From: JBKEAJ01 sp047975005
Lineage (GTDB): Bacteria; Bacteroidota; Bacteroidia; Bacteroidales; Prolixibacteraceae
Direction: 5' to 3'
Length of the DNA stretch: 64,000 nucleotides
Assembly (NCBI GenBank): GCA_047975005.1
Contig: JBKECW010000093.1
Coordinates: forward strand, 1-64,000
Shown: positions 26,363-35,216 of the stretch, in pieces
Layout: each line of letters opens with the position of its first letter
Position numbering within the stretch: the first letter of the stretch is position 1
Program-made: the position numbers and the translations under genes
Notes under the pieces: model-generated
Told to the model about the DNA's origin: nothing
The model's input: only the letters and a program-made list of their open reading frames with translations
Databases searched by the model: none

Positions 26363-27418
26363 ATGAGAAAAAGTTTTTTAGCGGTAATTGTAATGCTATC
26401 ACTGTTTGGATGTGGCAGCAAGGAGACCACCGAAAAAAGTCAAGATAGTACCCAAACGTCGCAGGAGGCAGAATTGAAGAAGCCAGTAAAAGTCAGCGTT
26501 ATAAATAGAGAGACAATCCAAATAGAAGAACAATATACAGCAACTATCAACGCCTACGACAAGGTATTTCTTGCGCCTAATATGCCGGGGCGTATCAAGG
26601 ACGTAAAGGTGGAGGTAAACGACTTCGTAAGGCGCGGACAGCGCGTTGTAGACATGGACAACAGTCAATTGATTCAGTTGGAAGTAAACTTCGAGAATGT
26701 TAAGAAGGAGTTGCAACGCATGGACACGCTGATAAAGTATGGTTCCATCTCTCAACAGTCTTATGACCAAACCAAAGCGAGTTATGATGCTACTAAGGCA
26801 AATTTAACGAACCTGCGTGAGAATACGGTTTTGAATAGTCCTTTTAGCGGTATAATAACGGCTCGCTACTATGACGACAATGAGATATACAGTGGCTCAC
26901 CAAACACAACGGAGGGCAAAGCTGCCATTGTTGTCATCGAGAGTATCAACAAACTTAAAGTAGAGGTCAATATGTCGGAGCGTTTTTATCCCACAGTTAA
27001 AAAAGGACAAAAAGCACGTCTGACCACCGATATTTATGCCAATGAGAAGTTCGAAGGCTCGGTTTCATTGGTTTATCCTACCATAGACCCCGATACACGA
27101 ACATTTACAGTAGAGATTACCATCCCTAATGGCGATTTACGTCTACGTCCGGGTATGTTTGCGCGTGTAAATATAAATCTGGGTGAGGAATCTGCTATAG
27201 TTGTACCATCGGCGGCGGTACTGATGCTTGACGGGACAAATAAGCGTTATGTATTTCTGGAGAAAGGTGGCAAGGCAGAATATGTAGAAGTGCAGATAGG
27301 CACACGCTTTGACGACAAGTTAGAGATAATTTCCGATAAAATCAAGGAAGGTGATAATCTGATTGTGTCAGGACAGATAAATCTAAACAACGGCGATTTG
27401 TTGAAAGTAACAAAGTAG
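26363..27418 (+). CDS. RND efflux membrane fusion protein (lipoprotein)
   Basis: The 351-residue periplasmic adaptor has a lipobox (SLFGC, C17), a short serine/glutamine linker, a lipoyl-like split domain (FLAPNMPGRIKDVKVEVND), a short coiled coil, the beta-barrel segment (ARLTTDIYAN) and the LRPGMFARV motif. It links the RND pump to the TolC-like duct. The coiled coil is short, typical of Bacteroidota adaptors. Confidence 0.94.
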   Translation: MRKSFLAVIVMLSLFGCGSKETTEKSQDSTQTSQEAELKKPVKVSVINRETIQIEEQYTATINAYDKVFLAPNMPGRIKDVKVEVNDFVRRGQRVVDMDNSQLIQLEVNFENVKKELQRMDTLIKYGSISQQSYDQTKASYDATKANLTNLRENTVLNSPFSGIITARYYDDNEIYSGSPNTTEGKAAIVVIESINKLKVEVNMSERFYPTVKKGQKARLTTDIYANEKFEGSVSLVYPTIDPDTRTFTVEITIPNGDLRLRPGMFARVNINLGEESAIVVPSAAVLMLDGTNKRYVFLEKGGKAEYVEVQIGTRFDDKLEIISDKIKEGDNLIVSGQINLNNGDLLKVTK

Positions 27419-27451
27419 CTTAATTCAAAAGCAAAATAAGAAAAAAGTATT

Positions 27452-30400
27452 ATGGCAATATATAGTTCAGCAGTAAAGAAACCGATAACAACAATGATGA
27501 TATTCGTTGCTGTTATAGTGTTCGGCATCTACTCGCTCAATTTTCTTCCCATTGACATGTATCCTGAGGTTGACCCGCCGTACATAACGGTAATGACAAC
27601 CTACGTTGGCGCCAATGCAGAAGAAATAGAAACCAATGTTACGCAAATTATCGAGGATGGTTTGAATACGGTTGACGAGTTGAAGGAAGTTACCTCTGAG
27701 TCAGAAGATAACATATCTATTGTTACCCTTGAATTTGAATGGGAATCCGACCTTACGGAGGCAATGAACAACGTTCGTGATGCATTGGACATGACAAAAG
27801 ACGACTTGCCCGATGATTGCGACGATCCTTTGCTTTTCAAGTTTAGTTCGAGTATGATGCCAGTGCTTTTCTATGCTGTAGAGGCAGAAGAAAGCTTTGA
27901 CGGACTGGAAAAGATTATAGACGAGAAAGTGGTAAACTCACTCAACCGAGTGAGTGGCATCGGGAGTATCAGTGTCATAGGTGCTCCGGGACGTCGTATA
28001 TACGTAGACTGCGACCCGAAAAAACTGGAGGGATATGGTCTGACAATAAGCCAGATAGGACAAGTTATTGCAGCCGAGAACCTTAATACGCCATCAGGGC
28101 ATATAAAGATGGGAGGAACCGACTACCAGTTGCGAGTAGAGGGAGAGTTTACCAATACTGATATAATAAAAGATTTGGTAGTTTCGAGGCAAAACGGACG
28201 CACTATCTACATTAAAGACATTGCCGAAGTACACGACAAAAATCGTGAGAAGGAGATGATAAACAGCTTCGACGGTAAACAAGGTATTCGCTTGATGATA
28301 ATGAAGCAGTCGGGTGCCAACACCGTTGCGGTGGCAAATGGTGTTAAGAAGAAGATGGAGGAAATATCAACAACGCTTCCTAAAGACATAGAATTTTCTA
28401 CATTGATGGACTCTTCAGAAGACATCATGTCGTCAATCAACAACTTATCGCAGACTTTCATCTTTGCATTGATATTCGTAATGATTGTTGTACTGATGTT
28501 CTTGGGTCGTTGGAGGGCGACTTTTATAATCGTACTAACAATTCCTATCTCCCTGATTGTTGCATTTACTTACTTGTACATCAGTGGAGGCTCCATTAAT
28601 ATCATATCGCTGTCGTCTCTATCCATTGCGATAGGTATGGTTGTGGACGATGCCATTGTGGTGCTCGAAAACATAATGAAGCACATTGAGCGAGGAGCAT
28701 CACCTAGGGAAGCAGCGATTTATGCAACAAAAGAAGTTTGGTTGTCGGTCATAGCAACTACCTTGGTTGTAGTGGCAGTATTCTTCCCCCTGACCTTGGT
28801 TGGAGGACAAACAGGAGTAATGTTTAAGCAGCTTGGTTGGATTGTTACTATCACGGTTGTAACGTCAACGCTTGCCGCAATAACACTTACGCCGATGTTG
28901 AGTTCTAAGATGCTCCGTCTGAAAAAGAAAGTCAACGGTAAGAAGAGTTTTTACGACAAGACTTTCTTGCGAGTTCTCGATGGGCTTGATAATATCTATG
29001 GGCGTATAGTTGCATGGGCTATCACCCACAAAAAGATTGTTCTGTCGGCATCCCTACTTATATTGGTAGGCTCATTTATGCTTGCACCGAATTTGAAATT
29101 TGAGAACATGCCTGAGCAGGATTTGGGCTCTATGACCATCACCTTTGAGCTACAGCCTGGTACGCGAGTAGAAAAAACAGGCGAAGTAGCAAAAGAAGTG
29201 GAAGATTATATCAATAAAGAAATGGGCGAAGAGGTTGTGATGATATTTGCCTCATCGGGTTCTGATGATGAAGGAGGTGTATCTTCGATATTCGGAGAAA
29301 CCGGCACGCACGTTTGCGAAATGCGTATAAAGTTAACGGATGTAGAGGAACGCAAAAAGCGAGGTAAATCAACAAACAAAGCCTTAGATATTTGGTCATT
29401 AGCCGACAGGATAAGAACCAAGATGGCGTCAATGTCTGACATTGTAAACTACACTGTGTCCACGGCATCACAAGGTATGGGTGGCACATCAACGTCAGTA
29501 GATGTTGAGATTTATGGATACGACTTTGATGCTACAACATCTATTGCCAACCGTATAGCCGACAGTCTGAAGATGATAGATGGAGCGGAGGATGTACAGG
29601 TGTCTCGCGAACGTATGAAGCCTCAGTATCAGGTGGTATTTAATCAGACAGAGCTAGCTGAATTTGGGCTTACAACAGCAACAGCATCATCGGCAGTACG
29701 AAATGCTATTGCCGGACTTACAGCATCTCGTTTTCGCGAAGACGGCGAGGAGTATGATATAATGGTTCGTTATGCAGAGAGTTCTAGGGTTGAGATGGAC
29801 GATATTAGAAATATCCTTATACAAAGTCCCACGAGCGGCAAGTTGATAAAAGTCAGTGATGTCGGCGAAGTAAAAGAGTACTGGGCAACGCCAAAGATAG
29901 AGCGCAAGCTACGTCAGCGCGTCGTTACGGTATCGGCAACTCCTGCTAAAGGCATGGCTCTTTCAGACCTTGCGGAAGTGGCTAACAGAATAAAAACAAA
30001 CATCGAAAAAGAGGTCCCTGCAGGAATATCTATAGACGTTGGTGGAGCATACGAAGATATGCAGGAGAACAATATGGATTTGCTGATACTTTTTGCAATG
30101 ATTGTACTTTTAGTATTCATTGTAATGGCATCGCAATTTGAGTCAATGTCGATGCCTATAATAATAATGTCGTCCATCGTGTTCTCATTCTCGGGAGTAA
30201 TAATAGCGTTGCTGCTCACCAATACAACGGCAAGTATGATTGCAATATTGGGAGCTATTCTTTTGGTGGGTATTGTCGTTAAGAATGGAATTGTACTTAT
30301 AGACTTCTTGAACTTACTGAGAGAGAGAGGTATTGAGCTTCACGAGGCAACAGTGATGGCAAGTAAGAGCCGTTTACGCCCAATTCTTATGACAGCAATG

Positions 30401-30631
30401 ACCACCGTGCTGGGAATGTTGCCCATGGCATTGAGTGTGAGTGAAGGTTCGGAGGTGTGGGCACCGATGGGCATAACGGTAATCGGAGGTTTGGTATTTT
30501 CGACCCTTGTAACCTTGATACTTACACCTGCACTTTATGTGTTGTTTGCTCGTCATGGCGAACGCAACAAGTCGGCAAATATCCGCAAGAAGTTCAAATT
30601 CTTGGAGAGTGATAATAATTCGGAAGCATAA
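27452..30631 (+). CDS. RND family efflux transporter (AcrB/MexB-type permease)
   Basis: The 1059-residue inner-membrane pump has twelve expected membrane segments and two large periplasmic loops. Family motifs visible are the first-helix FLPIDMYPEVDPP, GMVVDDAIVVLENI with the proton-relay aspartates in TM4, TLTPMLSSK and the second-half GIVVKNGIVLIDF. It uses the proton gradient to export hydrophobic or drug-like substrates. The substrate is not predictable from sequence. Confidence 0.95.
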   Translation: MAIYSSAVKKPITTMMIFVAVIVFGIYSLNFLPIDMYPEVDPPYITVMTTYVGANAEEIETNVTQIIEDGLNTVDELKEVTSESEDNISIVTLEFEWESDLTEAMNNVRDALDMTKDDLPDDCDDPLLFKFSSSMMPVLFYAVEAEESFDGLEKIIDEKVVNSLNRVSGIGSISVIGAPGRRIYVDCDPKKLEGYGLTISQIGQVIAAENLNTPSGHIKMGGTDYQLRVEGEFTNTDIIKDLVVSRQNGRTIYIKDIAEVHDKNREKEMINSFDGKQGIRLMIMKQSGANTVAVANGVKKKMEEISTTLPKDIEFSTLMDSSEDIMSSINNLSQTFIFALIFVMIVVLMFLGRWRATFIIVLTIPISLIVAFTYLYISGGSINIISLSSLSIAIGMVVDDAIVVLENIMKHIERGASPREAAIYATKEVWLSVIATTLVVVAVFFPLTLVGGQTGVMFKQLGWIVTITVVTSTLAAITLTPMLSSKMLRLKKKVNGKKSFYDKTFLRVLDGLDNIYGRIVAWAITHKKIVLSASLLILVGSFMLAPNLKFENMPEQDLGSMTITFELQPGTRVEKTGEVAKEVEDYINKEMGEEVVMIFASSGSDDEGGVSSIFGETGTHVCEMRIKLTDVEERKKRGKSTNKALDIWSLADRIRTKMASMSDIVNYTVSTASQGMGGTSTSVDVEIYGYDFDATTSIANRIADSLKMIDGAEDVQVSRERMKPQYQVVFNQTELAEFGLTTATASSAVRNAIAGLTASRFREDGEEYDIMVRYAESSRVEMDDIRNILIQSPTSGKLIKVSDVGEVKEYWATPKIERKLRQRVVTVSATPAKGMALSDLAEVANRIKTNIEKEVPAGISIDVGGAYEDMQENNMDLLILFAMIVLLVFIVMASQFESMSMPIIIMSSIVFSFSGVIIALLLTNTTASMIAILGAILLVGIVVKNGIVLIDFLNLLRERGIELHEATVMASKSRLRPILMTAMTTVLGMLPMALSVSEGSEVWAPMGITVIGGLVFSTLVTLILTPALYVLFARHGERNKSANIRKKFKFLESDNNSEA

Positions 30632-30695
30632 AATAATAAATCAAACGGCTGTTAGTCTGATATCTAATGTACGGCTGTTTTATCTAGAAATAAAA

Positions 30696-30989
30696 ATGAA
30701 ATCAGTATTTATAGTATACAATCAAGCAAATACGGAGCGGATGGAGTATATTCTCGATATGCTCGCAATTAGAGGCTTCACTATGTGGGAAGACGTAAAA
30801 GGGCGTGGCACTGTTGATGGCGAGCCGCACATGGGTACGCACACATGGCCAGAGATGAACTCGGCACTAATAACAATCGTTGAGGACGACAAGGTAGAAC
30901 CTCTTTTGGAAGCCGTGCGCAAGCTGGATGATATTAATCACGAGGTTGGAGCAAAAGCCTTTGTGTGGGACATATTGCAGATGGTTTAG
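30696..30989 (+). CDS. Small PII-like protein encoded with the RND pump
   Basis: The 97-residue protein (ATG at 30696, 64 bases after the RND stop) has a ferredoxin-like PII pattern: MKSVFIVYNQ first strand, a loop rich in Gly (GRGTVDGEPHMGTHTW), then ALITIVEDDKVEPLLEAVRKL. It resembles small PII-superfamily proteins found beside RND exporters rather than GlnB: it lacks the GlnB T-loop tyrosine region. A sensor of metal or of transport state is possible. Function is inferred only from fold and place. Confidence 0.7.
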   Translation: MKSVFIVYNQANTERMEYILDMLAIRGFTMWEDVKGRGTVDGEPHMGTHTWPEMNSALITIVEDDKVEPLLEAVRKLDDINHEVGAKAFVWDILQMV

Positions 30990-31040
30990 GAGAGTTACAG
31001 CTGCCTGTACAAGTCTCAGCAATTACATTTCTGTCGCTTA

Positions 31041-31128
31041 AGGCACCTTCTAAAGACTCCTTGAGAAAGGAGGCAAAAACGCCTCCTTCTCCTGTCAGGC
31101 TCTTAACGTTTTTCAATTGCGATAGTGC
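31041..31128 (-). pseudogene. IS256-family (mutator type) transposase N-terminal fragment
   Basis: Read on the minus strand, about 29 codons give ALSQLKNVKSLTGEGG then VFASFLKESLEGAL, which matches the N-terminal helix region of Bacteroidota IS256-type transposases (AL-QLK-GKSL-G--G---P-LKE-LEAAL). Nothing else of the transposase remains. It abuts an integrase fragment at 31128 and is followed by the unrelated end of the PII-like gene. Confidence 0.5.
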
Positions 31129-31196
31129 ACTGTTCCGTCTTTTCTTTGAGCATTTCTTTTCAAGAAGAATGCTACATTAAATATACTTTTAATCAT
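31128..31196 (-). pseudogene. Tyrosine recombinase N-terminal fragment (Arm DNA-binding)
   Basis: The ATG at 31196 opens 23 codons reading MIKSIFNVAFFLKRNAQRKDGTV, written here as MIKSIFNVAFFL plus KRNAQRKDGTV, the typical start of Bacteroidota integrases with the Arm-DNA-binding domain. The frame is lost just after DGTV. An inverted repeat GGCATCTTTT/AAAAGATGCC flanks the upstream 80 bases. The piece lies 285 bases from the 3' end of tRNA-Val, a likely integration target. Confidence 0.6.
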
Positions 31197-31412
31197 GGCA
31201 TCTTTTTAAATTATTAATCTCTTTGATGTTTTTGCGATTTTGTAGTTAAATCAATCGCAAGATTATCAACTTTCAATAGAAAAGATGCCATTTTAAATCA
31301 GCCAATTTCAGCAAAACCTGTGCCCTATTTTGAGTATCTAAAAATAGGGCATGGATTAGCCACGAAATTATGGCGTTTTACACCTACATCAGACCTACAT
31401 CCCTAAAACAAA

Positions 31413-31445
31413 AAAGTTCCACAATTCGTTGAATTGTGGAACTTT
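31413..31445 (-). terminator. Terminator of tRNA-Val
   Basis: A 15-bp perfect stem (AAAGTTCCACAATTC and its complement) closes on three bases, with a T-rich tract (TTTTGTTTT) following on the minus strand. It lies 36 bases after the tRNA 3' end. Confidence 0.8.
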
Positions 31446-31480
31446 TATAGATTTTGTCTGCCTTTTGGCATTTTATGTAG

Positions 31481-31555
31481 TGGGCGATGAGGGATTCGAA
31501 CCCCCGACCCTCTGGGTGTAAACCAGATGCTCTGAACCAACTGAGCTAATCGCCC
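31481..31555 (-). tRNA. tRNA-Val (TAC anticodon)
   Basis: The minus strand folds as a cloverleaf: acceptor GGGCGAT/ATCGCCC, D-arm GCTC..GAGC, anticodon stem TCTGG/CCAGA with loop TTTACAC (anticodon TAC), T-loop TTCGAAT, discriminator A. CCA is not encoded. Confidence 0.96.
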
Positions 31556-31573
31556 CTTTTGCTGAATGCGATG

Positions 31574-31604
31574 CAAAGATATGTACTTTTTTTTTATTTG
31601 CAAA
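31574..31604 (-). promoter_or_regulatory. Promoter of tRNA-Val
   Basis: On the minus strand TTTG (31604-31601) is separated by 19 bases from TATCTTTG (31581-31574), a full match to the Bacteroidota promoter consensus. The tRNA begins 19 bases further on. Confidence 0.8.
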
Positions 31605-31709
31605 AGAATATACAAATAAAATACACTTTGCATATCTATCAATTCAGCATACTGCTATTTACCAGCAACATACGCTTCTCTTTTTTTTCGAGTTACTTTC
31701 AATAGACAG

Positions 31710-32987
31710 TTAATCTTTTGTAATCAGCCTTGCTCCAAAATGAGAAACAAGTGCCTCCGGGATTCTTACCCCATCAGGAGTCTGATTGTTCTCAAGCAGT
31801 GCTGCCACAATTCTAGGTAGTGCCAAAGCACTTCCATTTAGAGTATGCGCAATTACTGTTTTCTTTGTCTGCGAATCTCTATATCTGAGTTTCATTCTAT
31901 TTGCCTGGAAGCTTTCGAAGTTTGATACAGAACTTACTTCCAGCCACTTTTCTTGTGCTGTCGAAAACACTTCAAAATCGTAGGTCAATGCAGACGTGAA
32001 GCTCATATCACCACCACAGAGTCTCAATATTCGATAAGGAAGTTCCAATTTATTCACAAGACCTTCAACATGTGCTACCATTTGGTCGAGTATATCGTAT
32101 GACTTATCTGGATGAGCTATTTGCACTATCTCCACCTTGTCAAATTGGTGCAGCCTGTTCAGGCCTCTAACATCCTTTCCATAAGAACCGGCCTCTCGCC
32201 TAAAGCAAGCGCTATACGCGCAGTTCTTGATGGGTAACAATCTTTCGTCTACAATTACATCTCTGTATATATTTGTAACAGGCACTTCTGCGGTTGGGAT
32301 AAGATAAAGATTATCTTCTGTTGCATGATACATCTGCCCATCTTTGTCGGGCAGTTGCCCTGTACCGTAGCCCGAAGCCTCGTTGACCATTAGAGGAGGC
32401 ATAATTTCTGTATATCCAGCTTTTGTCGCTTCTTCGAGAAAGAAGCTGATTAGTGCACGCTGCAATTTTGCGCCCTGCCCTTTATATACGGGGAAGCCTG
32501 CACCTGCAATTTTCACACCAAGCTCAAAGTCAATAAGATCATATTCTTGCGCTATCTCCCAATGTGGTTTTGCTACTGCAAGTTGAGGTATTACCCCTCC
32601 CTCTTTCACTATTTCATTATCTTCTGCGCATTTCCCCGCAGGAACGACAGGAGACGGGATATTAGGAAGTTTTACGGCAAGATTTGCCAACTTGGTATCA
32701 AGTTCTGCAAACTGTGCATCCAGATTTTTAATTTGTTCTTTCAGCTCTGCTGTTTGAGTTTTTGCTTTTTCTGCCTCCTCCTTTTGTCCCGACTGCATCA
32801 GTTTGCCAATGTCTTTGGCTATTGTGTTCATCCTAGACTTGGCGTTGTCGGCGTCGCTTTGTATCTTATTTTTCTCTTGATACAATTCGATAATATCGGC
32901 AACAATCTTCTTGGCATCAAAATTTTTAATTTTGAGTTTTTCGATAAGTTCCTGTGGATTATCTTGAATATATTTCAGATTTAGCAT
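31710..32987 (-). CDS. serS: Seryl-tRNA synthetase
   Basis: The 425-residue class II synthetase has an N-terminal antiparallel coiled-coil arm (about residues 30-105) that binds the long variable arm of tRNA-Ser, then motif 2 (CFRREAGSYGKD) and motif 3 (NGSALALPRIVAALLEN). It charges tRNA-Ser in the cytoplasm. Length and motifs are normal. Confidence 0.96.
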   Translation of the reverse strand: MLNLKYIQDNPQELIEKLKIKNFDAKKIVADIIELYQEKNKIQSDADNAKSRMNTIAKDIGKLMQSGQKEEAEKAKTQTAELKEQIKNLDAQFAELDTKLANLAVKLPNIPSPVVPAGKCAEDNEIVKEGGVIPQLAVAKPHWEIAQEYDLIDFELGVKIAGAGFPVYKGQGAKLQRALISFFLEEATKAGYTEIMPPLMVNEASGYGTGQLPDKDGQMYHATEDNLYLIPTAEVPVTNIYRDVIVDERLLPIKNCAYSACFRREAGSYGKDVRGLNRLHQFDKVEIVQIAHPDKSYDILDQMVAHVEGLVNKLELPYRILRLCGGDMSFTSALTYDFEVFSTAQEKWLEVSSVSNFESFQANRMKLRYRDSQTKKTVIAHTLNGSALALPRIVAALLENNQTPDGVRIPEALVSHFGARLITKD

Positions 32988-33010
32988 TTTTCTTAAATTT
33001 AAAAATAAAA

Positions 33011-33036
33011 AACTCCTGCTCTTCCGAACAGGAGTT
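33011..33036 (-). terminator. Terminator of rplU-rpmA
   Basis: Stem AACTCCTG/CAGGAGTT with a 10-base loop, followed on the minus strand by TTTTTTATTTTT. It lies 29 bases after the rpmA stop. Confidence 0.75.
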
Positions 33037-33064
33037 AAATAATATCATATTTTGCCCATCGGAA

Positions 33065-33322
33065 TTATGCTTGAGGCACAACCGAGACATAAGACTTGTT
33101 GTCTTTTTTCTTTCTAAATTCAACAACTCCATCAACAAGGGCAAACAGAGTGTGGTCTTTACCCATTCCAACGCCTATGCCCGCATTATGAACAGTTCCG
33201 CGTTGACGAACGATAATATTACCAGCTTTGATAACCTGACCACCAAAAATTTTAACTCCTAATCGTTTACTTTCGGATTCACGACCGTTTTTCGAGCTAC
33301 CTACACCTTTCTTATGTGCCAT
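33065..33322 (-). CDS. rpmA: 50S ribosomal protein L27
   Basis: The 85-residue protein begins MAHKKGVGSSKNGRES, the conserved N-terminal tail that reaches the peptidyl transferase centre, followed by GGQVIKAGNIIVRQRGT. The N-terminus has no cleavable extension of the Firmicutes type. It follows rplU in the usual order. Confidence 0.97.
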   Translation of the reverse strand: MAHKKGVGSSKNGRESESKRLGVKIFGGQVIKAGNIIVRQRGTVHNAGIGVGMGKDHTLFALVDGVVEFRKKKDNKSYVSVVPQA

Positions 33323-33359
33323 AACTTATAGTCTTTTTTTTTATTATTATCTAAATTAG

Positions 33360-33671
33360 TTAAAGGACGATAGTTTCCACCTGCACTTGTGTAAATGACT
33401 GACGATGACCATTTTTCTTTCTGTATCCTTTTCTTCTTTTCTTTTTAAAGACGATTACTTTGTCGCCTTTTACGTGTCCAAGCACTTTTACTGTTACTGA
33501 CGCTCCTTCTAGTGTTGGAGTGCCGATAGTTACAGCTCCTTCATTGTCAGCAAGAAGTACCTTCTCAAATTTCACACTGTCGCCTTCTTCTGCATCAAGT
33601 CTATGAACATAGAGCTTCGCATCCTTCTCAACTTTAAACTGTTGACCTTTAATGTCTACAATTACAAACAT
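33360..33671 (-). CDS. rplU: 50S ribosomal protein L21
   Basis: The 103-residue protein begins MFVIVDIKGQQFKVEKD and ends in a basic RRKGYRKKNGHRQ segment, both diagnostic for L21. It precedes rpmA by 37 bases; together they form the common rplU-rpmA operon. Confidence 0.97.
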   Translation of the reverse strand: MFVIVDIKGQQFKVEKDAKLYVHRLDAEEGDSVKFEKVLLADNEGAVTIGTPTLEGASVTVKVLGHVKGDKVIVFKKKRRKGYRKKNGHRQSFTQVQVETIVL

Positions 33672-33792
33672 CTTTTATTAATTAAATATTATGTCTTAAA
33701 GGCGGAGTTTTATCGACTCTCTTTTTTCAAGCCTTTTCAGAACGGATTGCAAATATAAGTATATTATTTGGAAAAACAACAATGTAAGCAAT

Positions 33793-34851
33793 CTAAAGAT
33801 TCTTTAACACCCATGCATCCGAGTATTCAGAATACAACTGAGAGATCATCCTTGCCATATGGCTTGCATCTTGCTCTGTAGCATACTTATTGGTGCATAA
33901 CCTGTATCTTCTTTCTTTATCATTTGCAATAATAAATGGTGTAAACTTCTGCTCGTATAGCCGCTGCCCATACCGCTGCGCTTCTGCGATAGACCTAAAA
34001 CTGGCAACAACGACATAGTATCCTTTATCTGTAATTGTCGGAATCTCTTTAATACCAGATCCTGCAGACTCAACTCGACGTGGCATTTTCTTTTCTACAA
34101 TAACTCTATTATGCTCCCTCGCCTTTGCCTCTACAACAGGAGCATAGCTAGCATAGCCGGGATATTGTGATTTATATTGACTACCTCCCTGCGATGACGA
34201 TTGCTTGCTATTTGTTATTCCACTCTTTGAAGATTGTGCCATAGTCGACCTCTCTACGGGTCGAACCCATCCATTTTTTGACTTTGCAATAGTCGTATAG
34301 CTAGCATAGCCGGGATATTGTGATTTATATTGACTACCTCCCTGCGATGACGATTGCTTGCTATTTGTTATTCCACTCTTTGAAGATTGTGCCGTAGTCG
34401 ACCTCTCTACAGGTCGAACCCATCCATTTTTTGACTTTGCAATAGTTGTATAGCTAGCATAGCCGGGATATTGTGATTTATGTTGAGCAGCCTTTGGCGA
34501 CACAACATCTTTTTTGTTAGATGTTTGTGCCAACACATGAATATTATTATTAACAAAGGTGTCTTGCCAACTCTTTCTTGACTCGTACTTAAGCATCCCT
34601 ATCTGTCCAATCCCTCCTTCCCTTTCACCATTTTCCACGGCATCAAAACCCGCACTCATTGCATTCTCTCTTCTCTCCTTTAGCGCGTTATGACAAATAA
34701 CACAACTATTAATATCCTTTACGGTTACTCCTGTTTCAACATTCGCAGACGCATTGATCGATAACGAGTTGCATGTTGCAGACGAGCTACAGAGCATCAT
34801 CAAAAAAAACAAAAATGTGACAGCCCTAATATTTAAACTAGATTTTATCAT
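33793..34851 (-). CDS. SPOR-domain exported protein with 51-residue tandem repeats and a CXXCH motif
   Basis: The 352-residue protein has a signal peptide (AVTFLFFLMMLCSSS), a heme-type CVICH motif at 50-54, a low-complexity middle and a C-terminal SPOR domain (about 277-350, YYVVVASFRSIAEAQ..), which binds denuded peptidoglycan glycan strands. Residues 125-236 are two nearly identical 51-residue repeats (SQYPGYASYTTIAKSKNGWV..) plus the start of a third. The CVICH could bind heme or form a disulfide or metal site; a single motif proves nothing. The gene is alone, between rplU and a long intergenic gap. No homologue is recognised beyond the SPOR domain. Confidence 0.85.
   Translation of the reverse strand: MIKSSLNIRAVTFLFFLMMLCSSSATCNSLSINASANVETGVTVKDINSCVICHNALKERRENAMSAGFDAVENGEREGGIGQIGMLKYESRKSWQDTFVNNNIHVLAQTSNKKDVVSPKAAQHKSQYPGYASYTTIAKSKNGWVRPVERSTTAQSSKSGITNSKQSSSQGGSQYKSQYPGYASYTTIAKSKNGWVRPVERSTMAQSSKSGITNSKQSSSQGGSQYKSQYPGYASYAPVVEAKAREHNRVIVEKKMPRRVESAGSGIKEIPTITDKGYYVVVASFRSIAEAQRYGQRLYEQKFTPFIIANDKERRYRLCTNKYATEQDASHMARMISQLYSEYSDAWVLKNL
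34144..34479. repeat. 153-bp tandem repeat inside the SPOR gene
   Basis: The unit beginning GCATAGCCGGGATATTG recurs at 34151, 34304 and 34457, a period of exactly 153 bp (51 codons). Two full copies and one partial are almost identical at DNA level, including synonymous sites, so the duplication is recent or kept uniform by recombination. Copy number may vary between strains. Confidence 0.9.
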
Positions 34852-35216
34852 ATTATCACGCTTATAAACAGTTAGCCTTTAGAAGCACAGTCAGACAAGC
34901 ATTCCACATGCGCACCTTTAAATTAAACACAAGACACCTGTTTTTGTTTTCAAACTATATAAATTTCAGGCGGTCGCCTGACCCGGGATTCCCCGCAATA
35001 ATTGCAAATATAAACACAATATTCTACATATGCATCTAATTTAGCCTCAGAAATCTACAAAGCCCTCACACAGCAACACATCACACTGAATATCTACAAC
35101 TTACCACGAAGTCATTGAAAGCACCATTCTCATTTCCCCCTACTTTTTTAAAATCGACATAAAAGTTTCGTACTTTTGAGGCAATTTTTATCACATAATA
35201 AGTGTTATATATTGGC
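34852..35216. other. Intergenic gap with divergent promoters, no gene seen
   Basis: This 365-base AT-rich gap lies between the divergent SPOR and TPR genes. It holds a small GC-rich hairpin (CAGGC/GCCTG, 34967-34980) and TACTTTTG (35171-35178), a -7 match for the TPR gene without a clear -33 box. I find no open frame or RNA motif that I can support. Confidence 0.5.

Noticed and set aside
30934..31116. 60-codon minus-strand frame overlapping the PII-like gene
   Set aside because: Only its upstream part has transposase character; the rest is antisense to the PII-like gene, so it is reported as a fragment and not as a gene.
34144..34479. Direct repeats that could suggest a CRISPR-like array
   Set aside because: The period is 153 bp, in frame, inside a coding sequence, with no spacers and no cas genes.
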